From: Paracoccus sp. MKU1
GTDB taxonomy: Bacteria; Pseudomonadota; Alphaproteobacteria; Rhodobacterales; Rhodobacteraceae
Direction of reading: 5' to 3'
Assembly: GCF_001447385.1 (NCBI RefSeq)
Contig: NZ_LLWQ01000162.1
Coordinates: forward strand, 62,122 to 126,121
DNA: 64,000 nucleotides
A model generated the notes under the pieces. The model saw only the letters and a list, made by a program, of their open reading frames with translations. It ran no database searches and had not been told where the DNA came from. Of this stretch, positions 29,158 through 37,785 are shown piece after piece. Position 1 is the first letter of the stretch. Each line of letters starts with the position of its first letter. A program made the position numbers and the translations under genes.

Positions 29158-30021
29158 ATGGTCGTGACCGATTCGGACCCCAAGCCCATTCCCACCCCGA
29201 TCCCCGAGCCCGAACGGCAGCCTTTGCCCGACCCCTTGCCCGATCCCGGCCCCGACGAGATCCCGCTGCCGGCGGTGATCGACCTGGATGCCATTCCGGC
29301 GGTGCTGGCGGCGGGCTGGCGGGATTTCCGCCGCGCCCCGGCCTTTGGCCTGCTGTTCGCCGCCTTCTATGTCATGGGCGGGCTGGTGCTGACCGCGGTG
29401 GCCACGGCGGCGGGGCAGGAATGGTGGCTGATGCCCTTCATCGTCGGCTTTCCGCTGATCGCGCCCTTCGCCGCCGTCGGCCTTTACGAGGTCAGCCGGC
29501 GCATCGAATCGGACCGGCCGCTGATCTGGCGCGAGGTGCTGGCCGTCGTCATCGCGCAAAAGGACCGGCAGGTGCCGTCGATGGCCATGGTCATCCTGCT
29601 GATGTTCATGTTCTGGGTCTTTGTCGCCCATACCATCTTCGCGCTGTTCATGGGCGTTTCGGCGCTGACCAACATCACCTCCTCGCCCGAGGTGCTTCTG
29701 CAAGGCCGGGGGCTGGTCATGCTGGCGGCGGGGGCGGCGATCGGGGCAGGCTTTGCCGCGCTGCTGTTCTCGATCACCGTGGTCGGGCTGCCGCTGATCC
29801 TGGACCGCGAGGTGGACCTGATCTCGGCCATCATCGCCAGCTTCCAGGCGGTGGGCGCGAATCTGCCGGTGATGCTGTCCTGGGCGATGGTCATCGCCAC
29901 GCTGCTGTTCGCCGGCATCGTGCCGTTGTTCCTGGGGCTGTTCGTCGTGCTGCCGGTGCTGGGCCATGCCAGCTGGCACATGTATCGCCTGCTGATGCCG
30001 GACCCCGAGCCCGGACCATGA
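29158..30021 (+). CDS. DUF2189-type integral membrane protein
   Basis: 287 aa. Acidic/proline-rich N-terminus (about 1-45: repeated IPTPIPEPE, PDPLPDPGPDEIP), then AGWRDFRRAPAFGLLFAAFYVMGGL, the start of a DUF2189-like domain with about six membrane segments. ATG 29158 is chosen because GGAGGA sits directly at ribosome-binding distance; a TTG at 29143 is in frame but lacks one. Function unknown. Confidence 0.8.
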   Translation: MVVTDSDPKPIPTPIPEPERQPLPDPLPDPGPDEIPLPAVIDLDAIPAVLAAGWRDFRRAPAFGLLFAAFYVMGGLVLTAVATAAGQEWWLMPFIVGFPLIAPFAAVGLYEVSRRIESDRPLIWREVLAVVIAQKDRQVPSMAMVILLMFMFWVFVAHTIFALFMGVSALTNITSSPEVLLQGRGLVMLAAGAAIGAGFAALLFSITVVGLPLILDREVDLISAIIASFQAVGANLPVMLSWAMVIATLLFAGIVPLFLGLFVVLPVLGHASWHMYRLLMPDPEPGP

Positions 30022-30032
30022 ACGGCGCCATG

Positions 30033-30057
30033 AAAAAGGGCGGCTCGTTGGCCGCCC
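30033..30057 (-). terminator. Rho-independent terminator after the bactofilin gene
   Basis: On the minus strand GGGCGGC, loop, GCCGCCC and then TTTTT. It lies 22 bases past the bactofilin stop codon, between it and the convergent membrane-protein gene. Confidence 0.85.
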
Positions 30058-30079
30058 GCTTGTCAGGATGATCCTGGGA

Positions 30080-30583
30080 TCATTCGGCGTCGCTGTTCGC
30101 GGCCCGGGCGGCGGGCGGCGCCAGCTTCTTCGGCGTCACGCCATTGGCCAGCGGGTCCTCCTGGCGCTGGACCGAGCCCTCGAAATGCGCACCGGATTCG
30201 ATGGCGATGGTCTTGTGGATGATGTCGCCCTCGACCCGCGCGGTGGCGGTCAGGCGGACCTTCAGGCCACGGACGCGGCCGACGACGCGGCCGTTCACCA
30301 CCACCTCCTCGGCGACGATTTCGCCGCGGATGGTGGCGCTTTCGCCGACGATCAGCTGATGGGCGCGGATGTCGCCCTCGACCGTGCCCTCGACCTGGAT
30401 GTCGCCCTGGGTCTGGATATTGCCGGTGACGGTCAGGTCCGGGGACAGCACCGAAGGCGCCGTGCGCGCCCGCGGAGCGGCTGCCGGAATGTCGTAACTC
30501 GTGTCAAGGCTGCGCGCGGGTTCGGGCTCGGGGGTCGGCTGGGTGCGGGGGCCGGGTTCGGTGACACGGGTTTTAGAAAACAT
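30080..30583 (-). CDS. Bactofilin (polymer-forming cytoskeletal protein)
   Basis: 167 aa. Proline-rich N-terminal tail (about 1-45), then a right-handed beta-helix core with the repeated pattern seen in bactofilins: SPDLTVTGNIQTQGDIQVEG, TVEGDIRAHQLIVGESATIR, GEIVAEEVVVNGRVVGRVRG and ARVEGDIIHKTIAIESGAHF. Low-complexity tail. Starts inside the upstream M23 gene (11-base overlap), so the two are translationally coupled. Bactofilins scaffold local cell wall work; partnership with the M23 enzyme is the usual arrangement. Confidence 0.92.
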   Translation of the reverse strand: MFSKTRVTEPGPRTQPTPEPEPARSLDTSYDIPAAAPRARTAPSVLSPDLTVTGNIQTQGDIQVEGTVEGDIRAHQLIVGESATIRGEIVAEEVVVNGRVVGRVRGLKVRLTATARVEGDIIHKTIAIESGAHFEGSVQRQEDPLANGVTPKKLAPPAARAANSDAE

Positions 30584-31862
30584 TTTGGGCTGCCTTGATG
30601 AAGCTCATGGGATTCACGGCACGGCCGTTCACGCGAACCTCATAGTGAAGATGCGAGCCGGTCGATCTGCCGGTATTGCCCATATCACCGATCAGGCTGC
30701 CGCGCGACACCTTTTGGCCGGCCTTCACGCGAATCTTGGACAGGTGGCCATAGCGGGTCTCGGTGCCCAGCTCGTGCTGGATCTTGATCAGGTTGCCATA
30801 GCCGCGCTGCCAGCCGGCAAAGATCACCGTGCCTTCGCCGGTGGCATAGACCGGCGTGCCGACGGGCGCGGCCATGTCGATGCCCTCATGCGCGCGGCCC
30901 CAGCGCCGGCCGAAGGGCGAGGTATAGCGGAAGGCCGATTTGACCGGCATGGCCAGCGGCATCTTCTCGATGGCGATGCGATAGCTGTTCACCTGGTCCA
31001 GCGTGATCAGGATCTCGTTGGCCTTGGCCTCGCCCTGGCTGATGTCGGCATCGCCGCTGGAGGAATAGCTGACCGGGTTCAGCGGGCCGCCCTGGCCGGA
31101 ATAGCCGCGGCGCACGGTCTTGAGAATCTCGTCCGGGTTCATGCCGACGCTGCGGAACATGTCGTCCAGCGGCTTGACCGAGATGGAGACGGCATCCTCG
31201 AGCTGCGCCAGAATCTCGTCGTTGCGGGCCACGATCTGGTCGCGCTCCAGCGTGATGGCCTCGGCAATGCGCTTGGCGTCCTCGGCCTGCTGCATCGCCT
31301 CGATGCGCTGGCTGGCGGCCTGTTTCAGTTCGCCTGACAGGATGTCCAGCGCGGCTTGCAGCTCGGCGGTGCGGACCGGGGCAGCCTCGCCATTGGCAGC
31401 AGCCAGCGCCTCGGCCTGGTGCTGGGCCTTCACGATCTCTTGCAGATTGGCCTGCACCGCGCCCAGGCCGGTTTCCAGCTCGCGCCGCTGCGCTTCGGAT
31501 TCCAGCAACAGCGATTGCATGCGCGACACCTGGTCCAGCGCCACGGTGAACCGATTCTGTGCCGCCGCCGCCTCGGCAGCGCGGCGGTCGCGCTCGGCCG
31601 AAAGGTCGGTCAACCGCGCCTCGAGGGCGCTTTGCGCAAGCTGCGCCTCGTTGCGGGACGCGCCGGCGCTGATCGCATCGATGACCAGGATGGAGCTGGC
31701 GATGATCGTCCAGCCAAAGACCAGCGCGATGCCGCCAAGGGCAACCAGCTGCGTGGCCGGACGCAACCGCAGGAAGCGGGTGGTCTTGTCCGATTTCAGG
31801 AAGAGGCGCTGTTCTGGCAGCCAGCGCTCAAGCACCGAATTCAGGCTATGGGTGATGCGCAA
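30573..31862 (-). CDS. M23 (LytM) peptidoglycan endopeptidase with coiled coil
   Basis: 429 aa if initiated at TTG 31862, which has AGGGACA upstream and gives the family-typical LRITHSLNSVLERWLPEQR start; no ATG fits nearby. One membrane segment (LVALGGIALVFGWTIIASSIL), a long coiled coil (about 90-240), then a C-terminal M23 domain with intact zinc ligands: AHEGIDMAAP (HxxxD) and HLHYEVRVNG (HxH). An active D,D- or D,L-endopeptidase is expected, acting in the periplasm. Overlaps and probably works with the bactofilin. Confidence 0.87.
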   Translation of the reverse strand: MRITHSLNSVLERWLPEQRLFLKSDKTTRFLRLRPATQLVALGGIALVFGWTIIASSILVIDAISAGASRNEAQLAQSALEARLTDLSAERDRRAAEAAAAQNRFTVALDQVSRMQSLLLESEAQRRELETGLGAVQANLQEIVKAQHQAEALAAANGEAAPVRTAELQAALDILSGELKQAASQRIEAMQQAEDAKRIAEAITLERDQIVARNDEILAQLEDAVSISVKPLDDMFRSVGMNPDEILKTVRRGYSGQGGPLNPVSYSSSGDADISQGEAKANEILITLDQVNSYRIAIEKMPLAMPVKSAFRYTSPFGRRWGRAHEGIDMAAPVGTPVYATGEGTVIFAGWQRGYGNLIKIQHELGTETRYGHLSKIRVKAGQKVSRGSLIGDMGNTGRSTGSHLHYEVRVNGRAVNPMSFIKAAQNVF

Positions 31863-32288
31863 TGTCCCTGGTCCATGTTGTTGCGGCCGGTCAGCCGGGC
31901 AGAGGCAGTCACGGCTGCGCACGGATAAATCCGACCTGTGGTCAAAGCGCAACAGCGGCGGGGGGCCTGCATGGATCTTGGGCGGATTGACGCCGATCCG
32001 TGCCGGGCCTGCGGGTGGATATCCGCCGGCGGTTTTGGTCTTGCTGTTGCAACCGAGGGTTGATCTTGACGGTGTGCCCTATAAGCTTATGAAATATCTC
32101 TAACAATCTTGATGGCCAGATGCTTTCGTCCATTCCTGGCGGGCTGGCGCGAATAATTGTCGCAGCCCGCAGGCTTTGCCCGGCAAATGGGCAGAGCCGG
32201 GCGGATTGCGTGGCGGCCAAGGCGATTCCCCTGTGGCTTTCGGCTGCGGCAAGGGAACCGGTTCGCGGGCCGGGCGTTTGCGGCGGTT
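31863..32288. other. Intergenic region between M23 gene and scfR-like gene
   Basis: 426 bases with no supported gene; the long minus-strand frames here run through unrelated regions. Around 32080-32110 is an AT-rich patch that on the minus strand reads TTGTTA, 17 bases, TATAGG, a possible promoter for the M23 gene. GCCCGGC and GCCGGGC (32178-32202) form a 7-bp inverted repeat past the scfR-like stop. Confidence 0.4.
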
Positions 32289-33683
32289 TCAGGCGATCTC
32301 GTAGGGCAGCGGGCCGGGGCGATCCGCCGGGATGCGGATATGGCGGTCCACCGGCGGTACCGAGCGCTGGTGGCAGTTCGGCCGCGGACAGATCCGGCAG
32401 GACACGCCGATCGGCTCGAACAGCTGCGGATTGCCGATGTCCAGCCCGTCGGCATAGACCACCTCGCGGGCATGGCTGATCTCGCAGCCCAGACCGATGG
32501 CGAAGCGGCGCACCGGGGCGCCGAATGCGCCCGCCGGCTTCGACACGTCCCGCGCCAGCAGCAGGTAACGCTTGCCGTCCGGCGTCTCGGCCAGTTGCCG
32601 CAGGAAGCGGCCGGGCGTCTCGAAGGCCTGATGCACGTTCCACAAGGGACAGGCGCCGCCGAAACGGGCGAATTGCATCCGCGTGGCGGAATGGCGCTTG
32701 GTGATGGTGCCCGCCTGATCGACGCGCACGAAAAAGAACGGCACGCCCCGGTCACCGCCGCGTTGCAGGGTCGAGAGCCGATGCGCGACCTGCTCCAGCG
32801 AGGCGTGGAACAGATGCGCCAGCCGCTCCAGGTCGTGCCGCTCGGCCCGCGCCGTGGCCAGGAAGCGGGCATAGGGCATCATGGCCGCGCCGGCGAAATA
32901 GTTCGCCAGCCCCAGCCGGGCGATGTCGCGGGCCGAGACGCTGCGGAACCGTGCCAGTTCCAGCGTCGCCTCCAGCAGGTCGGCGCGCGTCTCCAGCGCC
33001 AGCAGGTGCAAGAGCTGGAAGGCTTGCGTGGCGGGCTCGGCGGCGGCATTGAGCGTGATGCGCTTGCCGTCGCGCAGATAGACCGGGCCGCTGCCCAGCT
33101 CGGCCAGGACCACCTCGATGGCGCGTTCGGCCAGCGCGGCAATGGCGCGGTCCAGCGGGCGCAGGTCGGGACGCGAGCGGGCGAAATGCTCGGCGGCGCG
33201 GTCCACGGCGTCGATATAGTTGTCGCAATAGTGGAAGAAGTCGCGCACCTCCTCCCAGGGCGAGGGCGTGGCGTTCTGCGCGCCGGCGCCAAGCGCCTCG
33301 TCCAGCGCCGCCAGCCGCTCCTGCCCCTCGCGATGGGCGCGATAGAGGTCCAGGAAGGCGCGGGCCAGCGCCGGCGCGTTGGTCGCCGCCAGCCGCAGGT
33401 CGGCACGCGGCGGCGGGCTGTCGAACAGCGGATCGGCCAGCGCCTCGGCCATGTCCATGACCATGCGCTCGGCATCGCCTACCGCCATAGCACCCAGATC
33501 GACCGAGAATTCCGAGGCGAGCCGCAGCAGCACCCCGGCCGAGACCGGGCGGTGGTTGTTCTCCATCTGCGAGAGATAGGGCAGCGACACGCCCAGCCTG
33601 TCCGCGAAGGCGCGCTGGGTCAGCCCGGCGCGGGCGCGCGTCTCGCGCAGGGCGACGCCGGCATAGATCTTCTGGGTGGCCAT
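32289..33683 (-). CDS. ScfR/RamB-type XRE transcriptional regulator
   Basis: 464 aa. N-terminal XRE helix-turn-helix (ALRETRARAGLTQRAFADRL, SLPYLSQMENNHRPVSAG; about 10-62), a long central domain (DUF2083/IrrE-like region of short-chain fatty acid regulators), and a C-terminal Cys motif CRICPRPNCHQRS shared by ScfR, RamB and related regulators of acetate, propionate and ethylmalonyl-CoA genes. Two TTTGCAAA sites lie just upstream, pointing to autoregulation. Targets are not shown by this window. Confidence 0.87.
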   Translation of the reverse strand: MATQKIYAGVALRETRARAGLTQRAFADRLGVSLPYLSQMENNHRPVSAGVLLRLASEFSVDLGAMAVGDAERMVMDMAEALADPLFDSPPPRADLRLAATNAPALARAFLDLYRAHREGQERLAALDEALGAGAQNATPSPWEEVRDFFHYCDNYIDAVDRAAEHFARSRPDLRPLDRAIAALAERAIEVVLAELGSGPVYLRDGKRITLNAAAEPATQAFQLLHLLALETRADLLEATLELARFRSVSARDIARLGLANYFAGAAMMPYARFLATARAERHDLERLAHLFHASLEQVAHRLSTLQRGGDRGVPFFFVRVDQAGTITKRHSATRMQFARFGGACPLWNVHQAFETPGRFLRQLAETPDGKRYLLLARDVSKPAGAFGAPVRRFAIGLGCEISHAREVVYADGLDIGNPQLFEPIGVSCRICPRPNCHQRSVPPVDRHIRIPADRPGPLPYEIA

Positions 33684-33695
33684 CTGACCTCCTGG

Positions 33696-33725
33696 CTTTG
33701 CAAAGATAGGGATACGCTTTGCAAA
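33696..33725. promoter_or_regulatory. Paired TTTGCAAA operators upstream of the scfR-like gene
   Basis: TTTGCAAA at 33697-33704 (within CTTTGCAAAG) and again at 33718-33725, centres 21 bases apart, that is two helical turns. RamB-type regulators are known to bind sequences containing CTTTGCAAA. The first site starts 14 bases before the regulator's ATG. Confidence 0.65.
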
Positions 33726-33744
33726 TGCCTTGCCGCAAGAGGGA

Positions 33745-34953
33745 TCAGCCGCGGCTGATGACCTGCCTTTCGCGGATCATGACCCACAGGATGAAGCCGA
33801 TCGATGCGACGGCCGATCCGGCCATTATGACCAGCAGCGGTCCGGCACCGGAATCGTCATGCAGCAGTGCCCCGGCCAGCGCCGCCAGTCCCGCGCCGCC
33901 GGCCACCGCCATGGCGCCGCCCAGCCCGCTGGCGGTGCCGGCCAGTTCTGGGCGAACGCTCATCATCCCGGCATTGGCATTGGGCAACACCATGCCGTTG
34001 CCCAGCCCCATCAGCCCGACCGAGCCGAAAAAGACCAGCGGCGTCAGCCCGCCCATCAGGTCGATGACCAGTGCCAGCACCAGGAAGACCGAGCAGATTA
34101 GCGCCCCCGACAGGATCATCCGATTCATGCCGATCCGGGTCGAGAACCGCGCCGAAAGGTAATTCCCCAGCGCATAGCCGATCGAGGGGCCGGCGAACCA
34201 GTAGCCGACCTCGGCCGGCGACAGGTGCAGCACCACCTGGCCGACAAAAGGCGCGCCGCCCAGATAGGCGTAGAACGATCCGGCGCTGAGCGTCGCGGCC
34301 AGCGCATAGCCCCAGAACCGCTGCGAGCGGGCCAGGACCGGATAGGTCGCAACCTGCTGGCGCAGCGGCACGCCGCCGCCGCGGGCCGTCTCGGTCAGGT
34401 CGAAGGTGCACAGCGCCATGACCGCCAGCCCGGCCAGCCCCATGGCGACGAAGCTGGCCCGCCAGCCCAGGGTTTCGTCCAGCACGCCCCCCAGCGTGGG
34501 CGCGACCATCGGCACCAGCGACATGCCCATGGTGACATAGCCGATCATGCTGGCCGCCTGTTCGGCCGGCACGATGTCGCGCACCACGGCGCGGCTGATG
34601 ACGAAGCCGGTCGTCACCACTGCCTGGATCAGCCGGAAAAGCATGAACCAGCCGGCATCCGTGGCCAGCAGCGCCCCGATGGTCGCCACCAGGAAGATCG
34701 CGAACGAGCCCAGCACCACCGGCCGGCGCCCGAACCGGTCGCTGATCGGGCCGCAAAGCAGTTGCAGCACCGCGCTGACCGCCAGGAAGGCCGAGACGGA
34801 GAGCTGCATGAAGCCGTATTCCACGCCGAAATCCCGCGCCATGGCCGGCAGCGAGGGCAGGAAGATATTCATCGAAAGCGCCCCGGCGGCCGAGATCGAA
34901 ACCAGCGTCAGGATGCTTGGACGGCGGGGGGTGGAGGGGATCGCGCTGCTCAT
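33745..34953 (-). CDS. Bcr/CflA-family MFS drug efflux transporter
   Basis: 402-aa inner membrane protein with about twelve membrane segments. Bcr/CflA features: FLPSLPAMARDFGV in the first segment loop, QLLCGPISDRFGRRPVVLGS (motif A, about 75-95), and RAVVRDIVPAEQAASMIGYV in segment 5. Start at 34953 (MSSAIPSTPRRPS) is preferred over a further upstream ATG. Substrate unknown. Confidence 0.9.
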   Translation of the reverse strand: MSSAIPSTPRRPSILTLVSISAAGALSMNIFLPSLPAMARDFGVEYGFMQLSVSAFLAVSAVLQLLCGPISDRFGRRPVVLGSFAIFLVATIGALLATDAGWFMLFRLIQAVVTTGFVISRAVVRDIVPAEQAASMIGYVTMGMSLVPMVAPTLGGVLDETLGWRASFVAMGLAGLAVMALCTFDLTETARGGGVPLRQQVATYPVLARSQRFWGYALAATLSAGSFYAYLGGAPFVGQVVLHLSPAEVGYWFAGPSIGYALGNYLSARFSTRIGMNRMILSGALICSVFLVLALVIDLMGGLTPLVFFGSVGLMGLGNGMVLPNANAGMMSVRPELAGTASGLGGAMAVAGGAGLAALAGALLHDDSGAGPLLVIMAGSAVASIGFILWVMIRERQVISRG

Positions 34954-35016
34954 GCCCGCACCTTTGCCCGGCCGGCGGGCGAAGGCAACCGCCTGTTTAC
35001 GCGGCACTGTTTCGCG

Positions 35017-35379
35017 TCAATGCGCGGAGCTGCCGAAATTGTGGAAGATCAGGAAGGCGCCGAAGCAGATGCAGGCAAAGCCGGCCGCCACGTTCCAGGT
35101 CAGCTTCTCGCCCAGCCAGGCCCAGGAGAACAGCACGAAGACCGAAAGGCTGATCACCTCCTGGATGGTCTTGAGCTGCGCGGCGTTGAAATGCCCGTAG
35201 CCGCTGCGGTTCGCCGGCACCTGCAACACGTATTCGAAGAAGGCGATGCCCCAGCTGATGAGGATCACCAGCAGAAGCGGCGCGGTCTTGAATTTCAGAT
35301 GCCCATACCATGCGACGGTCATGAACAGGTTCGACAGGATCAGCAGACCGATGGTGACGAACGGCACCGGCAGGTTCAT
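35017..35379 (-). CDS. DUF486 small membrane protein
   Basis: 120 aa with four hydrophobic segments (VTIGLLILSNLFMTVAWYGH, LLLVILISWGIAFFEYVLQV, ISLSVFVLFSWAWLG and AAGFACICFGAFLIF), the DUF486 pattern, distantly like small drug/metabolite transporters. It starts inside the dnaB stop (ATGA), so it is expressed with dnaB. Function unknown. Confidence 0.85.
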   Translation of the reverse strand: MNLPVPFVTIGLLILSNLFMTVAWYGHLKFKTAPLLLVILISWGIAFFEYVLQVPANRSGYGHFNAAQLKTIQEVISLSVFVLFSWAWLGEKLTWNVAAGFACICFGAFLIFHNFGSSAH

Positions 35380-36875
35380 TCGGCGCGATCCCAGTTGCGA
35401 TGCTTTTCCAGGTTGCCGAAACGGGTGAAGCGGCCCTCGAAGGACAGCTCGACGGTGCCGATGGGGCCGTGGCGCTGCTTGCCGATGATGACCTCGGCCT
35501 TGCCGTGGCAGGCTTCCATGATCTGCTGCCAGGCTGCCATCTTGTCCAGGTCGTGGTCGGCGGGCTTCTCGCGCTCGCGGTAATATTCCTCGCGGAAGAC
35601 GAACATGACGATATCGGCGTCCTGTTCGATGCTGCCGGATTCGCGCAGGTCGGACAGCTGCGGGCGCTTGTCCTCGCGGCTCTCGACCTGGCGCGACAGC
35701 TGCGACAGCGCGATGACGGGGATGTCCAGCTCCTTGGCGACGGCCTTGAGGCCCTGGGTGATCTCGCTGACCTCGTTGACGCGGCTGTCCTTGGCCGAGG
35801 CCGCGCGCAACAGTTGCAGATAGTCTACGATCAACAGATCCAGCCCCATGGTGCGCTTGAGCTTGCGGGCCCGGGCGGCCAATTGGTTGATCGGCAGGGC
35901 CGGGGTGTCGTCGATGTAAAGCGGACAGTTTTGCAGATCGTGCGCGGCCTTGACGAAACGGCGGAACTCGTCCTCGGTCATGTCGCCGCGGCGGATCGCC
36001 TCGCTGGGAACTTCGGCAGCCTCGGACAGGATACGGGCGGCCAGCTGCTCGGCCGACATCTCCAGGCTGAAGAAGCCGACCACGCCCCCCGCCACCGCGC
36101 CATGGCTGCCGTCGGGCAATTCGCCCAGCTTGTGCGCCTTGGCGACGTTGAAGGCGATGTTGGTCGCCAGCGAGGTCTTGCCCATCGAAGGCCGCCCGGC
36201 CAGGATGATCAGGTCCGACCGGTTCAGCCCGCCCATCTTGCCGTCGAGATCGATCAGCCCGGTCGAGATGCCCGACAGCCCGCCGCCCCGGCTGAAGGCG
36301 GCATTGGCGGCGTTCAGCGCCCCGGTCACGGCGGCAAGGAAGCTCTGGAAGCCGCGCTCGCCCACGCCCTGCTCGCCGAGCTTGTAGAGGACCTGCTCGG
36401 CTTCCTTGATCTGCTCCTCGGCGGAATCGCTGACCGTGACGGTCGAGGCGCGCGCGGCGATGTCCTGCCCCAGCCCGATCAGCTCGCGCCGCAGGGCGAA
36501 TTCGCGGATCATCTGCGCATAGTCGCGCGCGGCATGGGACGAGATCGCCGCCCCCGCGAGCCGCGCCAGATAGGCCGGGCCGCCCAGTTCCTTCAGGCCG
36601 GCATCATGCTCCATGAAGGCCTTGATCGTCACCGGGCTCGCCAGCGCGTTCCTGGCGATGCGCTCGGCGCAGATCTCGTAGATGCGACGGTGGACCGGGT
36701 CGTAGAAATGCCGCGCCTGGATGATGCGCGAGACATGGTCATAGACTTCGTTATTGGTCAGGAGCGCGCCCAGCAACTGCTGCTCGGCCTCGATCGAGAA
36801 GGGAACCGCCTGCGCGGCGGCGGCTTCGGCGATCTCGCCGGGCTTCCTGACTTCGACGGCGCGCAACTCGCTCAT
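35376..36875 (-). CDS. dnaB: Replicative DNA helicase DnaB
   Basis: 499-aa hexameric helicase unwinding DNA at the replication fork. N-terminal domain (PFSIEAEQQLLGALLTNNEV), linker, and RecA-like C-terminal domain with Walker A GRPSMGKTSLATNIAF, Walker B LLIVDYLQLL, and ALSQLSRQVESREDKRPQLS plus SGSIEQDADIVMFVFREEYY. Full length. DnaA-box-like sequences lie upstream (36912-36959). Confidence 0.97.
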   Translation of the reverse strand: MSELRAVEVRKPGEIAEAAAAQAVPFSIEAEQQLLGALLTNNEVYDHVSRIIQARHFYDPVHRRIYEICAERIARNALASPVTIKAFMEHDAGLKELGGPAYLARLAGAAISSHAARDYAQMIREFALRRELIGLGQDIAARASTVTVSDSAEEQIKEAEQVLYKLGEQGVGERGFQSFLAAVTGALNAANAAFSRGGGLSGISTGLIDLDGKMGGLNRSDLIILAGRPSMGKTSLATNIAFNVAKAHKLGELPDGSHGAVAGGVVGFFSLEMSAEQLAARILSEAAEVPSEAIRRGDMTEDEFRRFVKAAHDLQNCPLYIDDTPALPINQLAARARKLKRTMGLDLLIVDYLQLLRAASAKDSRVNEVSEITQGLKAVAKELDIPVIALSQLSRQVESREDKRPQLSDLRESGSIEQDADIVMFVFREEYYREREKPADHDLDKMAAWQQIMEACHGKAEVIIGKQRHGPIGTVELSFEGRFTRFGNLEKHRNWDRAE

Positions 36876-36911
36876 CCCATGGTCTCCGACCTTCGACTCG
36901 GCTGGGGGCCG

Positions 36912-36959
36912 TTATCCACCTTATGCGCCCCGGGGTCCATCGGGATATGCTGTGGATAA
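36912..36959. promoter_or_regulatory. Inverted DnaA-box-like pair upstream of dnaB
   Basis: TTATCCACC at 36912-36920 and TGTGGATAA at 36951-36959; the second is a perfect TTATCCACA box on the minus strand. Another TGTGG follows at 36963. They lie 37-84 bases from the dnaB start codon, where DnaA could regulate transcription. Confidence 0.55.
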
Positions 36960-37004
36960 GCTGTGGAGGAATTGGCAGCGTCGCGCAGGTGGTTCGGAGG
37001 GCGT

Positions 37005-37067
37005 GGGTATTTAGACAACGGAGAAGAATGGGGTGCGGCGCCCGCCTTCTTCGTTGATCAAATACCC
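37005..37067. repeat. Dispersed palindromic repeat, family 1, full copy B
   Basis: Arms GGGTATTTAGACAACGGAGA (from 37005) and the reverse complement ending AAATACCC at 37067, with a GGTGCGGCGCCCGCC-like centre. It is followed by ATGCGGCCG exactly as copy A at 84-147. It lies 46 bases past the pyrE stop and may fold as a transcript-end hairpin. Confidence 0.75.
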
Positions 37068-37113
37068 ATGCGGCCGTGCTGAAAGGCGCTGTGCTCGCGC
37101 GTCTGGCGCTGGA

Positions 37114-37785
37114 TCAGGAATGCGCGGCCTGCCAGGCGCGGGGATCGGTCAGGAAGCTCTCGACCTCGGAGAGCGTCGCCTCGTCATAGAAGCCCTGCGC
37201 CTTGGCCTCGGCCAGCACGTCCCACCAGGTGCAGAGATAATGCAGCTTGACGCCGTGATCGGCCAGGCGCTGCGTGGTTTCCGGGAAGATGCCGTAATAG
37301 AAGATCACCGCGGTATGGCCGCAGGTCGCCCCGGTCTCGCGGATGGCGTCGACGAAGCTCAGCTTCGAGCCGCCGTCGGTGGTCAGGTCCTCGACCAGCA
37401 GCACGCGCTGGCCCTCGGTCATGGCCCCTTCGATACGGGCGTTGCGGCCGTAGCCCTTGGGCTTCTTGCGCACGTAGGTCATGGGCAGTTCCAGCCGCTC
37501 GGCCACCCAGGCGGCGAAGGGGATGCCCGCCGTCTCGCCGCCGGCCACGTTGTCGAAGGCGGCGAAACCCGCCTCGCGCAGCACGGTCGCGGCCAGGAAA
37601 TCCATCAGCGTCGAGCGGATGCGCGGAAAGCTGATCAGCTTGCGGCAGTCGATATAGGTCGGCCCCTTCAGCCCCGAGGCATAGGTGAAGGGCTCGGCCG
37701 CATTGAAATGCACCGCCTTGATCTCCAGCAGCATGCGTGCGGTCAGCCGGGCGATTTCCTCATGCGGGGGGAAGGGCAGGGTCAT
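37114..37785 (-). CDS. pyrE: Orotate phosphoribosyltransferase
   Basis: 223 aa; converts orotate and PRPP to OMP. PRPP-binding motif [13 protein letters not shown] (128-140), and [18 protein letters not shown] plus [17 protein letters not shown] typical of PyrE. Its start codon overlaps the pyrC stop (ATGA), so pyrC-pyrE is one operon. Confidence 0.95.
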   Translation of the reverse strand: MTLPFPPHEEIARLTARMLLEIKAVHFNAAEPFTYASGLKGPTYIDCRKLISFPRIRSTLMDFLAATVLREAGFAAFDNVAGGETAGIPFAAWVAERLELPMTYVRKKPKGYGRNARIEGAMTEGQRVLLVEDLTTDGGSKLSFVDAIRETGATCGHTAVIFYYGIFPETTQRLADHGVKLHYLCTWWDVLAEAKAQGFYDEATLSEVESFLTDPRAWQAAHS

